A stretch of 64,000 nucleotides of DNA from Pseudoalteromonas sp. (GTDB taxonomy: Bacteria; Pseudomonadota; Gammaproteobacteria; Enterobacterales; Alteromonadaceae): the NCBI RefSeq assembly GCF_018402495.1, contig NZ_JAGYIU010000002.1, positions 152,984-216,983 on the forward strand. The letters run 5' to 3'. The position numbers and the translations under genes were made by a program. Shown here in pieces: positions 28,340-36,512 of the stretch (positions are counted from its first letter, which is position 1; every line of letters starts with the position of its first letter). Under the pieces are notes generated by a model. That model did not search any database. It was not told the origin of the DNA and worked only from the letters and a program-made list of their open reading frames with translations.

Positions 28340-29270
28340 GTTTTACCCGTGCCTGTGTAAGCAATGTTTCAGCTTTTGCCCCTAAATACACATATATCGC
28401 TAAAGCAATTAAAAGTCCCACCACTGCGAGCATCATCGCTATAGCTGGCATTAAATACTCTGATTGCCCCAATGCGGCTTTAAACATAGTGAGTAGTGCT
28501 TCTATTGATATAGCAATTAACACGGTAGAGATAAACCGGGTAATGGTGCGTCGTGTTGATGAGTGTCTAAAAATATCTTTATGCATGAGGATCTCTTCCT
28601 CAAGAATTGTTTTGCCAAGATCAAAGACGGCCAACGCTAACGTGATATAAATAATAATGCTAAAGGGTTCTAGGGGATCGGACGAACTATTTACGTGAGT
28701 TATTAATTCATAGATGTCGATAAATACGATGTTGAGTAAAAAAAGCACCAAACTAAATAAGCACGCCACAATAATGCCATAACCTGCTTTAAAATAAGGT
28801 GACATAGACGCGCGAGCAGTATCACCCATCACAAACTCAATAAGCTGCGTTAAACTTACATCAACAACTAAATAATGTTGATTATTGGTAGGTTTATTTA
28901 ATTCTTTAATAGCAGATATACATAAATGGTTGGTCGCGATAGAAATATAAGGCGCAGTAAAACAAATAGCATTACAGGCTTTTACATTTAAAAAATAAGG
29001 CCGCTCACTTAAATCCTGATTATTGCCTCTCTGTGCCAATTTTTTATTGTATGCACGTTTAAAACAAACGTTATTGCCCTGTTGTGAGCCCTTCTCGTCC
29101 AAACAGTATTGTAATTCTAAAAAAGGATAATGCTTTGTTAAATAGCGCATATCACGATTATTAGCGATACCATCATCAATACTCATTAAAATTGATTCTA
29201 ATAAGCTATGTATTATCTGCTCATATTCGTTATAGCGCTCTACACTACTGATATAACTCATTCTCGCCAT
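28323..29270 (-). CDS. Membrane protein with PDC-like sensor region, function unknown
   Basis: A 315-residue protein, ATG with GGAG 8 bases upstream. The N-terminal half holds SERPYFLNVKACNAICFTAPYIS followed by IATNHLCISAIKEL and YLVVDVSLTQLI, the pattern of a PDC (dCache) small-ligand sensor. Four or so transmembrane segments follow: IIVACLFSLVLFLLNIVFI, FSIIIYITLALAVFDL, FISTVLIAISIEALLTMF and AIAMMLAVVGLLIALAIYVYLG. No output domain such as GGDEF, kinase or chemoreceptor is present. There is no N-terminal membrane helix, so the PDC-like part may not be periplasmic. It stands alone. Confidence 0.65.
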   Translation of the reverse strand: MARMSYISSVERYNEYEQIIHSLLESILMSIDDGIANNRDMRYLTKHYPFLELQYCLDEKGSQQGNNVCFKRAYNKKLAQRGNNQDLSERPYFLNVKACNAICFTAPYISIATNHLCISAIKELNKPTNNQHYLVVDVSLTQLIEFVMGDTARASMSPYFKAGYGIIVACLFSLVLFLLNIVFIDIYELITHVNSSSDPLEPFSIIIYITLALAVFDLGKTILEEEILMHKDIFRHSSTRRTITRFISTVLIAISIEALLTMFKAALGQSEYLMPAIAMMLAVVGLLIALAIYVYLGAKAETLLTQARVKLKSSE

Positions 29271-29419
29271 AATTAGGCTCCATAAATAACCTAATCAATA
29301 GCTTAGCAAGTTTAAGACCATGAGTTAAAGTTAATGTAAATCAAGAGGTTGAATTAAACTCTTTGATGCCATTGCACTATTTTAGTGACAACTGCACACA
29401 CTATTTCCCGCCACGCACA

Positions 29420-29456
29420 AAAAAGCAGCTGAGTATTTACTACTTAACTGCTTTTT
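29420..29456. terminator. Hairpin terminator after the EF-hand genes
   Basis: AAAAAGCAG and CTGCTTTTT with a 19-base loop, 46 bp past the stop of the split EF-hand gene on the minus strand. Confidence 0.6.
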
Positions 29457-29501
29457 ATGTCTTGTTTATAAATTAGATAAACGCTTTCATCCGTAATGTA
29501 A

Positions 29502-29981
29502 TTACTGAACTTTTGCGAACTCTTCTTTTGAAAGTTCACCGTTGCTATCAACATCTAAATCATCAAATAATTGAGCTAGTTGTGAGTTAGCTTGTGCTTC
29601 AGACTGGCTAATAACGCCGTCGCCATCAGTATCGAAAGAATCAAAGTCAACCGCAGCAAAAGCCGCTGAAGATGAAGCAAGAGCAATTAAAGTTAGGGCG
29701 TGGTGACCTTTTGTGATTAATTTTGCAGCAGCATGTTTGGTATTTAGGCAAGGCAGAGCCTATGTAGTGTGGTTGCTCCCCATAATTAGGCGATAACGCA
29801 GTGTAAATGCCAAACATGCACTGCCCAAAGGGTTCTTCCTAGGGACGATTAACTCTTTGTTGCTCGATTTTTACTTAGCCCACTAGGTTACAAATGTCGC
29901 GCCGCGATTAAATCGTCCCTAGATTGAACAAACTTCAATCTATAAAGGCCAGCACGCCCAAGTTTTAGTAAATGTTTTCAT
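29502..29981 (-). pseudogene. Small exported EF-hand protein gene split by a 264 bp element
   Basis: The start at ATG 29981 reads MKTFTKT then runs into the element and stops after six further codons. Beyond the element, the same frame continues TLIALASSSAAFAAVDFDSF to a TAA at 29502. Removing 29696-29959 exactly joins the parts into a 71-residue protein with a 21-residue signal peptide aligned to both paralogues without a gap. The two EF-hand loops would be DTDGDGVISQSE and DVDSNGELSKEE. The leader AAGGATTAATT matches those of the paralogues. The insertion is in the signal peptide, so no exported product is expected. The frame after the element stays open upstream for some codons but lacks an evident start. 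Confidence 0.82.
29696..29959. mobile_element. 264 bp non-autonomous (MITE-like) element
   Basis: Ends are GGGCGTGGTGACCTTT and, on the minus strand, GGGCGTGCTGGCCTTT, a terminal inverted repeat with a few mismatches. Two internal inverted repeats add structure: 16 bp arms at 29731-29746 and 29804-29819 (one mismatch), and perfect 12 bp arms CTAGGGACGATT at 29839-29850 and its complement at 29911-29922. No open frame is present. The flanks share at most one base, so a target-site duplication is not evident. A related solo end lies at 5682. Confidence 0.78.
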
Positions 29982-30050
29982 AATTAATCCTTAGGCTAAA
30001 TGCCTTAATTAAAATGGTAAGAAGTCCTTTTCAAAGATCCTTAAGGGAAA

Positions 30051-30263
30051 CTAGTACGCTGAAAATTCTTCTTTAGAAAGTTCACCATTACCATCTACAT
30101 CTAGCTCTGCAAATTGCTCCATAAGCTGTGCAGCAACCGATGCCTCTGCTTGGCTGATGGTGCCACTGCCATCTACATCAAGCGTTTCAAAGTCTGTGCT
30201 TGCAAATACTGCAGATGAAGAAGCAAGCGCCATTAATACCAGTGTTGATTGTAACTTTTTCAT
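30051..30263 (-). CDS. Small exported EF-hand calcium-binding protein
   Basis: A 70-residue protein with a 20-residue signal peptide (MKKLQSTLVLMALASSSAVFA). I start at ATG 30263, preceded by AAGGATTATATT; the longer frame from 30287 has no such site. The mature part is almost only two EF-hand loops: DVDGSGTISQAE and DVDGNGELSKEE, both fitting DxDGxGxIxxxE, so it should bind calcium in the periplasm or outside. It is the middle member of a three-gene set of paralogues with separate leaders. No partner is known. Confidence 0.88.
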   Translation of the reverse strand: MKKLQSTLVLMALASSSAVFASTDFETLDVDGSGTISQAEASVAAQLMEQFAELDVDGNGELSKEEFSAY

Positions 30264-30422
30264 AATATAATCCTTCAAAGTGTGCAATGTTCGTCAAATA
30301 AAAATAATTGGCTCAAAACTATCAACCTCATATCCTTGCGATTCTTTGTCATAGGCTCCCTTGCCTATTTAGGTTGTCTTGGGCAACTCAGAATCAGTGG
30401 TAGTATTGAGCACTAAAGCTGG

Positions 30423-30635
30423 TTACGCCTTAGAAAACTCTGCTTTAGATAACTCACCGTTTTGGTCAGTATCAAGCTCAGTAAACTGGCTCATAAGTGA
30501 GGCGTCAACTGATGCTTCAGCTTGGCTAATAGCGCCGTTGCCATCCACATCGAGTGTGTCAAAATCGGTTGCTGCAAAAGCCGCTGATGAAGAAGCTAAA
30601 GCCATTAATACCAGTGTTGATTTAAGTGTTTTCAT
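30423..30635 (-). CDS. Small exported EF-hand calcium-binding protein, paralogue
   Basis: A 70-residue paralogue of the gene at 30051, with signal peptide MKTLKSTLVLMALASSSAAFA and EF-hand loops DVDGNGAISQAE and DTDQNGELSKAE. The second loop has Gln in place of Gly at loop position 4 but keeps the ligand residues. GAAGGAATTACATT precedes the ATG. It is the first of the set in transcription order; the 160 bp before the next gene contains an ATAGGC/GCCTAT hairpin at about 30350-30371. Confidence 0.88.
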   Translation of the reverse strand: MKTLKSTLVLMALASSSAAFAATDFDTLDVDGNGAISQAEASVDASLMSQFTELDTDQNGELSKAEFSKA

Positions 30636-31210
30636 AATGTAATTCCTTCATTAGGTTGTGCGATGAAGCGATGTGCTTTATCACGTTTTGCTAAATACAG
30701 CTTAGGTATTACAACTTCGATGCCATGTTTTTAAAGTTATTTAAAAACATGCAATTAGAATGATTTTGAAGCATTTTAATAAAAATAAACCATGATTTTG
30801 TTGCTTTTTAGCAACAACCACTGGGGCTGAAATAAATAAACATTTAAAATCAATAAGTTAAATTATAATAAAAAGAGACATGGGAATGAGAAAACCGGAA
30901 AAATCATGTTTAGAGCAGTTATGAGAATAAACCGACTCTGAACACATGCGCCATGCTTACTTTAACAATGTAAAATAGTACATATAACGCATTGAAATAT
31001 AATAACTAAAATAATATTTAGATTATTTTTATAAAAACGTTTGAAGAATGATTTAAACACTATCGTTTTGTTGCCAAATGGCGAATTGGGATGAAAACAA
31101 TCTGTATTAGAGGAGAGTCGCTAGCAATGTGTTGCTCTAAAAATCAATAAACTAGTCGCTCATACTCATAAAGGCTATGAGCATGAGCAATGTGTTTTAC
31201 AAAGTCTGCT
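30636..31210. other. 575 bp AT-rich region without a gene
   Basis: I see no supported open frame on either strand. The stretch presumably holds the promoter of the EF-hand genes near its left end. A short GTTGCTTTTTAGCAAC hairpin lies near 30800. Nothing else stands out. Confidence 0.6.
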
Positions 31211-31426
31211 TTATTTCCAACCTTGCAGCCATTTTTGTTGATCTTTTAAATCGCGCCACTGGATTGGGTATTGGTTTTTTGACATTACCGCCTCAGTGAT
31301 ACATTCAATGACGTTGCCGTCTTCATCAAACTCAACCTCAACAATAATAAAATGTTTTTCCTTATTAATTGCTGGGATCGCTGTCCATTTACTATTAAGC
31401 AGTTTTTTAGGGTTTAATTTATTCAT
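31211..31426 (-). CDS. TIGR02450-family Trp-rich small protein
   Basis: A 71-residue cytosolic protein. MNKLNPKKLLNSKWTAIPAI, EKHFIIVEVEFDEDG and the ending IQWRDLKDQQKWLQGWK, with four Trp in 71 residues, fit the conserved short Trp-rich family TIGR02450 as I remember it. No function is known. It is on the same strand as the cupredoxin and copper ATPase genes, 70 bp downstream, but nothing ties it to copper. Confidence 0.75.
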   Translation of the reverse strand: MNKLNPKKLLNSKWTAIPAINKEKHFIIVEVEFDEDGNVIECITEAVMSKNQYPIQWRDLKDQQKWLQGWK

Positions 31427-31495
31427 AATACGCCTTCTAAGTTTTCTGCTTGAACATACGCATCAGAGCCATTTTTAGTTTTATTAATCTAATAT

Positions 31496-31849
31496 TCAAG
31501 ACACTAATAACGTGCCTTTATACATTTGCATTTGGCAATGAAAAGCATATTCACCCACTTTAAGTGCCGGCAGCTCAACAGTGTTATTCTCACCCATAGC
31601 GAGCGTTTTACTGATATCGAGTGAAGGAAACACCACCGTTTCGGCGCATGGAGCGCTGTCTTGTCGATTAAACGTCAGCGTTACTTTTTTATCAGCAGCC
31701 ACTTTAATATGGGCAGGATAATAAACGCCGTTATCAACCACTATCGTTATTTTGTTATTATTACTCTGCACTTGCTTAGGTTTGTATAGCCAAAACCAGT
31801 AAATAATAACCGCAATTAACAACGCGCCGAGTATATTGATCATCAACAT
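31496..31849 (-). CDS. Membrane-anchored cupredoxin-like protein
   Basis: A 117-residue protein with one N-terminal membrane helix (INILGALLIAVIIYWFWLY) and a compact beta domain. The region from APCAETVVF to FHCQMQM gives Cys, His and Met as likely copper ligands of a type-1-like site, with KVTLTFNRQD as a core strand. AGGAG lies 8 bases before the ATG. It sits 22 bp downstream of copA, so it is the third gene of the merR-copA-cupredoxin operon and probably handles copper delivered to or by the ATPase on the outer side of the membrane. Confidence 0.82.
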   Translation of the reverse strand: MLMINILGALLIAVIIYWFWLYKPKQVQSNNNKITIVVDNGVYYPAHIKVAADKKVTLTFNRQDSAPCAETVVFPSLDISKTLAMGENNTVELPALKVGEYAFHCQMQMYKGTLLVS

Positions 31850-31871
31850 AATGCTACTCCTATTTATAAAA

Positions 31872-34115
31872 TTACGATTTACTGGGTTTAAAAAAGCGCA
31901 GGCGATTGGCGTTTGTGACCACAGTTAGTGATGACAACGCCATAGCAGCACCTGCAACAACCGGGTTGAGTAATATACCAAAGAATGGATATAACAGCCC
32001 CGCAGCAATTGGAATACCTGCCACATTGTAAATAAATGCACCAAATAAATTTTGCTTAATATTGACTATAGTGGCGCTACTAATAACAATGGCATCGCCA
32101 AGACTCTGTAATGAACCACGCATTAAGGTGATATCAGCGCTTTCTATCGCCACATCGGTGCCAGTGCCAATAGCAAACCCAACATCGGCCTGTGCCAATG
32201 CCGGCGCATCGTTTATACCATCACCCGTCATACCGACTATTTCACCTTTAGCTTGGCGTTTAGTTACTTCACTGGCTTTGTCATCAGGCATTACTTGGGC
32301 AATAAAGTCCTTAATACCGACTTTGTTAGCGACGGCTCTGGCGGTAGCTTGGTTATCACCGGTCAGCATAACAACATGGATACCTTTGTTTTGTAGACGT
32401 TTAATGGCCTCTGCTGAATCATCTTTTATCGGATCGGCTACCGCTATAATGGCTTGTAGTTGGGTATCAATGGCAAAATACATTGGCGTTTTAGCGGCGC
32501 TGGCTAATTGCTCAGCTTGCTCTTTTGCCTCTGCAATACTGATATTGTGTTGGCTCATAAGCGCTTCATTGCCAAACAATAAAGTTTGTCCATCAAATGT
32601 GCCTGTAACACCTTGCCCCGTCACAGCGTTAAAATCACTGACTTTTTCAATCGTAACATTTGCATTTTCAGCGTAATTCACAATAGCTTGCGCTAAAGGA
32701 TGCTCAGAGCTACTTTCAAGACTAGCAGCAAGCTTTAGCACCTGTACTTTATCGCTGTCATTAAAATTAATGATATCGGTAACGGTGGGTTTTCCTTTGG
32801 TGATTGTACCTGTTTTATCTAAAATCATGGTGGTTATTTTAGAGGTGGTTTGCAGCGCTTCTCCATTGCGAATAAGTATTCCTGATTCAGCGGCTTTACC
32901 TATCCCAACCATAATTGACATAGGGGTTGCTAAACCCAGCGCACACGGACAGGCAATGATAAGCACCGTGGTCACGGCCACTACTGCATAAGCAATGCTC
33001 GGCTCGGGGCCAAAATTAAGCCAAGCAAGGCCCGCGAGCACGGCAATAATCATTACGGTAGGAACAAATACGCCGGATATTACATCGGCTAAACGCCCTA
33101 TGGAGGGTTTTGAATTTTGTGCACGTTTAACCATATTAATAATAGTGGCAAGTGTGGTTTCACTGCCAATATGGGTGGCTTTAAATAGCAACGTGCCACT
33201 TTTATTAATGCTGCCTGCAACAACGGTATCGCTCTCACTTTTGTTAACAGGCATAGGCTCACCCGTGAGCATTGACTCATCCACTGAGCTGCTACCTTCA
33301 ATGACTTCACCATCCACAGGGATTTTTTCACCGGGGCGTACACGCACAGTCTCGTTTTTTAGTACCTCACTAATAGCTATATCTTGCTCTTTGTTATCAC
33401 GCACTACCCGAGCTGTTTTTGGCTGTAAACCAATTAAGCGTTTTATCGCCTCAGAAGTACGGCCACGGGCTTTTACTTCAAAGGCAAGGCCTAGGCTAAT
33501 TAACCCGATGATCATCGCTGAGGCTTCAAAGTAAACATGCCTAGCCACCTCTGGTAACACGCTTGGCGCAATGACTACCACCATAGAATAAAACCACGCG
33601 GTACCTGTGCCCAAAGCAATCAGTGTATCCATATTGGCGGTGTGGTTTTTAAATGACTGCCATGCGCCGTTGTAAAATTGTTTACCCGCAATGACCATAA
33701 CCACTAAAGTGACTATACCAACAATAAACCAGCCAATGCGCTGCGCGTTAGTGGTGACACTCATATCAAAAATAAGCCCATAAAGCATAAGCGGAGCGCC
33801 AACGCCTAGCGCTAATACCATATTACGCATTAGCTTTTTATAGTGTGCGTTATCGGCTTTGGCTTTTTCATCTAGCGCGTCTTGCTCCGACTCGCTATTG
33901 ATTGGCTTAGCTTTGTAACCAATATTTTTGACTGCTTCAATCAGATCTGCTGATGGCGCATTGCCTTCAACTTGCACACTGCGATCAGCAAAGTTCATTT
34001 CAACACGCTGCGCACCAGATACACTTTTTAGCGCTTTTTCTATTTTTGCGACGCAGCTCCCGCAATTAGCACCTTCAATTATAAAATTTTGCACTGTGTC
34101 TTTATTGTTGCTCAT
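31872..34115 (-). CDS. copA: Copper-exporting P1B-type ATPase
   Basis: A 747-residue inner-membrane ATPase that pumps Cu(I) from the cytosol. One N-terminal heavy-metal domain is present, with the motif GANCGSC (Cys18, Cys21) where GMxCxxC is usual. Then eight predicted membrane helices, the LTGEPMPV actuator loop, the CPC in [11 protein letters not shown], the phosphorylated Asp in [17 protein letters not shown], and [20 protein letters not shown] and MALSSLTVV in the last helices carry the Asn, Tyr, Met and Ser typical of the copper subgroup. Its start overlaps the merR stop (ATGA), so both are made together. Confidence 0.95.
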   Translation of the reverse strand: MSNNKDTVQNFIIEGANCGSCVAKIEKALKSVSGAQRVEMNFADRSVQVEGNAPSADLIEAVKNIGYKAKPINSESEQDALDEKAKADNAHYKKLMRNMVLALGVGAPLMLYGLIFDMSVTTNAQRIGWFIVGIVTLVVMVIAGKQFYNGAWQSFKNHTANMDTLIALGTGTAWFYSMVVVIAPSVLPEVARHVYFEASAMIIGLISLGLAFEVKARGRTSEAIKRLIGLQPKTARVVRDNKEQDIAISEVLKNETVRVRPGEKIPVDGEVIEGSSSVDESMLTGEPMPVNKSESDTVVAGSINKSGTLLFKATHIGSETTLATIINMVKRAQNSKPSIGRLADVISGVFVPTVMIIAVLAGLAWLNFGPEPSIAYAVVAVTTVLIIACPCALGLATPMSIMVGIGKAAESGILIRNGEALQTTSKITTMILDKTGTITKGKPTVTDIINFNDSDKVQVLKLAASLESSSEHPLAQAIVNYAENANVTIEKVSDFNAVTGQGVTGTFDGQTLLFGNEALMSQHNISIAEAKEQAEQLASAAKTPMYFAIDTQLQAIIAVADPIKDDSAEAIKRLQNKGIHVVMLTGDNQATARAVANKVGIKDFIAQVMPDDKASEVTKRQAKGEIVGMTGDGINDAPALAQADVGFAIGTGTDVAIESADITLMRGSLQSLGDAIVISSATIVNIKQNLFGAFIYNVAGIPIAAGLLYPFFGILLNPVVAGAAMALSSLTVVTNANRLRFFKPSKS

Positions 34116-34549
34116 TTTGCTTCCTCGGAACTAACTTGTTCGTTAAGGGGATCTACAAAGGTCTCAATTAAACTACATATATCGGCACTTACAGCACCAT
34201 CGCTTGAGTTTTCCCACTGTTTTACCGCAGCTTGCATACGCGTTCTTAGTTTGAGTGTTTCTTGAAATAGTCGCTCTGTTTCTTCGAGCCGTTTAGTTAT
34301 TAATTGTCGTGTCAGTGGGCATGGGCAATTGCCTTGCTCCGACTGCGCAATAATTTGCTGAATATCTTTAATAGAAAAACCAAGTTGCCGTGCACTAATA
34401 ATAAATTTTAAGCGTTGTTGATCGGCAGCGGTATACACTTGATAGCCATTGCTTTGGCTACGAATGGGGTTAAGTAACTTTATACGCGTGTAGTGCCGCA
34501 CTGTATCTTGGGTCACGCCCATGATTTTAGCTAGCTGTTTAACATACAT
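34112..34549 (-). CDS. MerR-family metal-responsive regulator of copA
   Basis: A 145-residue regulator: winged helix-turn-helix at residues 1-70 ([20 protein letters not shown]), a dimerising helix, and metal-binding candidates Cys75 and Cys77 in [10 protein letters not shown] and Cys125 near the C-terminus. It is the first gene of the operon with copA and the cupredoxin, behind a MerR-type promoter with a 19 bp spacer. It should sense copper, or a similar soft metal, and switch on its own operon. The cysteine spacing is not the CueR loop, so I give no symbol. Confidence 0.88.
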   Translation of the reverse strand: MYVKQLAKIMGVTQDTVRHYTRIKLLNPIRSQSNGYQVYTAADQQRLKFIISARQLGFSIKDIQQIIAQSEQGNCPCPLTRQLITKRLEETERLFQETLKLRTRMQAAVKQWENSSDGAVSADICSLIETFVDPLNEQVSSEEAK

Positions 34550-34578
34550 AACTCACTCCATCGGGTTTTAGTAGTGAC

Positions 34579-34609
34579 ATAATAAACCTATGTGTAACAC
34601 ACAGGTCAA
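34579..34609 (-). promoter_or_regulatory. MerR-type promoter with 19 bp spacer and operator dyad
   Basis: On the minus strand: TTGACC, a 19-base spacer, TATTAT. The spacer holds the dyad ACCTGTGTG-tta-CACATAGGT at 34586-34606 (one mismatched pair). The overlong spacer and the dyad between -35 and -10 are the hallmark of promoters distorted open by MerR proteins. It drives merR-copA-cupredoxin. Confidence 0.85.
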
Positions 34610-34758
34610 CCGCTATTTTAAAACTCAGGGAATGCGTTATCGGCACATTAAATAAGTGATTACGTTTGCTTAAAGAAGAGGAAGAATACAGCAGTCACAA
34701 AATAGTGACTGCTAGAAAATGTAGACGTTATTTTGCTACGAGTTAGGTTAACTATAGT

Positions 34759-35256
34759 TTAATTTGCTTCGCTACGCGATTGTTTAAGTGCTTCACCTAG
34801 CTGCCCAGCAATTGCTTGGATCTCAGGCATGGCTTCTTGCACTAAAGATTGTGACATTTGCATAGACTGTTGCATCACTTGTGGCATTTTTCTCAAAATA
34901 GCTTGCCCTGACTCTGTTTTATAAAAATCGAGCATATCGCTAATCTCTTGCTCACTAAATTGCTTATCATAAAGGTTAACCATCATAGGCTGCATTTTTT
35001 GCCAGCTCATTTTGGTTTTTAGCACCTTAGTCATATCGGCATAATATTTATCAAATATTGGCTTTTCATCTGGCTTTACACCCATTTGCACCGACATATT
35101 TTGCATCATGCCCTCAACTTGCGCGTACATAGAGTCAACCATAGAGTCCATATTCATCACATTCACCAACTCATCTATCTTTTGTTGTTTAGCTGTTTGC
35201 GCTGCATATAAATTAGTTGAAAAAATAAGTAATGATAAAAGTAATACCTTACCCAT
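34759..35256 (-). CDS. Exported DUF2059 protein
   Basis: A 165-residue protein. I start at ATG 35256, with AAGGA eight bases upstream, which gives a clean signal peptide (MGKVLLLSLLIFSTNLYA); the longer frame begins at 35295. The mature part is helical, Met- and Gln-rich, with MINDLYDKQFSEQEISDMLDFY-like content (NLYDKQFSEQEISDMLDFY) and TESGQAILRKMPQVMQQ, which define DUF2059. No function is established. It is downstream of mrpG on the same strand, separated by 114 bp. Confidence 0.85.
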   Translation of the reverse strand: MGKVLLLSLLIFSTNLYAAQTAKQQKIDELVNVMNMDSMVDSMYAQVEGMMQNMSVQMGVKPDEKPIFDKYYADMTKVLKTKMSWQKMQPMMVNLYDKQFSEQEISDMLDFYKTESGQAILRKMPQVMQQSMQMSQSLVQEAMPEIQAIAGQLGEALKQSRSEAN

Positions 35257-35370
35257 ATTAATATCCTTTTGTATTTGAATTAACGCCATAGTCACATGTT
35301 CAATATATGTTGTAAATGGGGCAAAGCCGAATCACATAATTCGGCTTTTAATGCTTTGTGTAGCATTGAA

Positions 35371-35703
35371 TTAGTCTTTTTCTATATTATCGAGCCCTTT
35401 GGTTCCATCTTTGGCTTTTAACTTATGATGAATAGCGGTTTTAATCAGCATATAAGCACTAATAGGCGCAGTGATTAATAAAAAGGTAGTGATTAATATT
35501 TCTTTTACACTTAAACCACTGGCTGAGTTAGCAAAAAATACCATCGCAGCAGTCAGTACACTGGCCATACCTAATGTAGTTGCCTTGGTTGGCCCGTGTA
35601 AACGCATAAAAAAGTCGGGCAGTTTAATTAAGCCAATAGAGCCAATTAAAATAAATAACCCACCTAATAGCAGTAATATTGATACGATCCATTCACTTAT
35701 CAT
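35371..35703 (-). CDS. mrpG: Mrp antiporter subunit G
   Basis: A 110-residue inner-membrane protein with three helices (IVSILLLLGGLFILIGSIGLI, TLGMASVLTAAMVFFA, LITTFLLITAPISAYMLIKTA). The stretch LPDFFMRLHGPTKATTLGM is the MnhG/MrpG signature. It is the last gene of the mrp operon, 9 bp after mrpF, and part of the multi-subunit Na+/H+ antiporter. Confidence 0.94.
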   Translation of the reverse strand: MISEWIVSILLLLGGLFILIGSIGLIKLPDFFMRLHGPTKATTLGMASVLTAAMVFFANSASGLSVKEILITTFLLITAPISAYMLIKTAIHHKLKAKDGTKGLDNIEKD

Positions 35704-35712
35704 TTTAATACC

Positions 35713-35982
35713 TTACTCAATTATATCGCCACGAAGTAAATACTTACACACTGCAACAGTACTAATAAAACCTAGCATGGCAATAAGTAATGCGGCCTCA
35801 AAATACATACCTGTGCCCATACTAATGCTATATAAAATAATAAGTGCAATCACATTAATGTACATTGTATCGAGCGCTAAAATACGGTCCGGTACTGAGG
35901 GGCCAATAATAAGTCGCCATAAATTGAGCATTAGCGATAACCCAACCATTGAAAAAACAATCAGCAATACTGTATCTAACAT
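35713..35982 (-). CDS. mrpF: Mrp antiporter subunit F
   Basis: An 89-residue protein with three membrane helices. GPSVPDRILALDTMYINVIAL is the conserved MrpF core. It overlaps mrpE by 7 bp and precedes mrpG by 9 bp. Part of the Na+(Li+)/H+ antiporter complex. Confidence 0.94.
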   Translation of the reverse strand: MLDTVLLIVFSMVGLSLMLNLWRLIIGPSVPDRILALDTMYINVIALIILYSISMGTGMYFEAALLIAMLGFISTVAVCKYLLRGDIIE

Positions 35983-36512
35983 TGAAATATCTCCTTCAGC
36001 GGAGCTTCGTAGCGTACTTTAATTCGTTCAATTAGTGCTTGTTCATCGTCTAAATCTAACACATGAATTAACAAATAACGTTGCGTAGGGTTATCGTCAT
36101 TATTTAGCGATTTTATAAGAGGGTACACCTCCGCACTGACTGTACCTGGTGTTAAAGACACACAACTAGCTAAAATTGTAATTGGCATTTCATGCATTAA
36201 ATCTATCGGTACTTTAACAAAACCCGGGCGTAAATTTTTTGACGGGCCCATTATTAATAATGCCACCTGCAAATTAGCCACAATAATATCGTAAAGCACA
36301 ATGAGTAACTGCTTAAACGCCAAGCCTGGCTTTAATATAAGCGGTTGAGGATCTCTAAATGACATGCTAAATAGAGGAATAAGTAGCGCAAGTAACGCCC
36401 CTAAAATAATATGCCCAACCGACACACTATTATTTAATAATAGCCATACTATAAATAAAAAAAGGCTACGGAACGGCGTAGGTAACCAACGAAAACGAGC
36501 TTCTAAGCGCAT
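35976..36512 (-). CDS. mrpE: Mrp antiporter subunit E
   Basis: A 178-residue protein with two N-terminal helices, then a cytosolic domain. VKVPIDLMHEMPITILASCVSLTPGTVS is characteristic of MrpE (MnhE); only its core is quoted: LASCVSLTPGTVS. It starts on the last base of mrpD. Needed for assembly of the complex in studied species. Confidence 0.93.
   Translation of the reverse strand: MRLEARFRWLPTPFRSLFLFIVWLLLNNSVSVGHIILGALLALLIPLFSMSFRDPQPLILKPGLAFKQLLIVLYDIIVANLQVALLIMGPSKNLRPGFVKVPIDLMHEMPITILASCVSLTPGTVSAEVYPLIKSLNNDDNPTQRYLLIHVLDLDDEQALIERIKVRYEAPLKEIFQC

Noticed and set aside
29696..29959. Integron cassette recombination site (attC)
   Set aside because: The nested inverted repeats suggested it, but I see no attC core sites, no cassette gene and no integrase, and the ends are terminal inverted repeats.
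32062..33534. Long plus-strand open frames opposite copA
   Set aside because: They are complements of copA codons; the minus strand has all P-type ATPase motifs.
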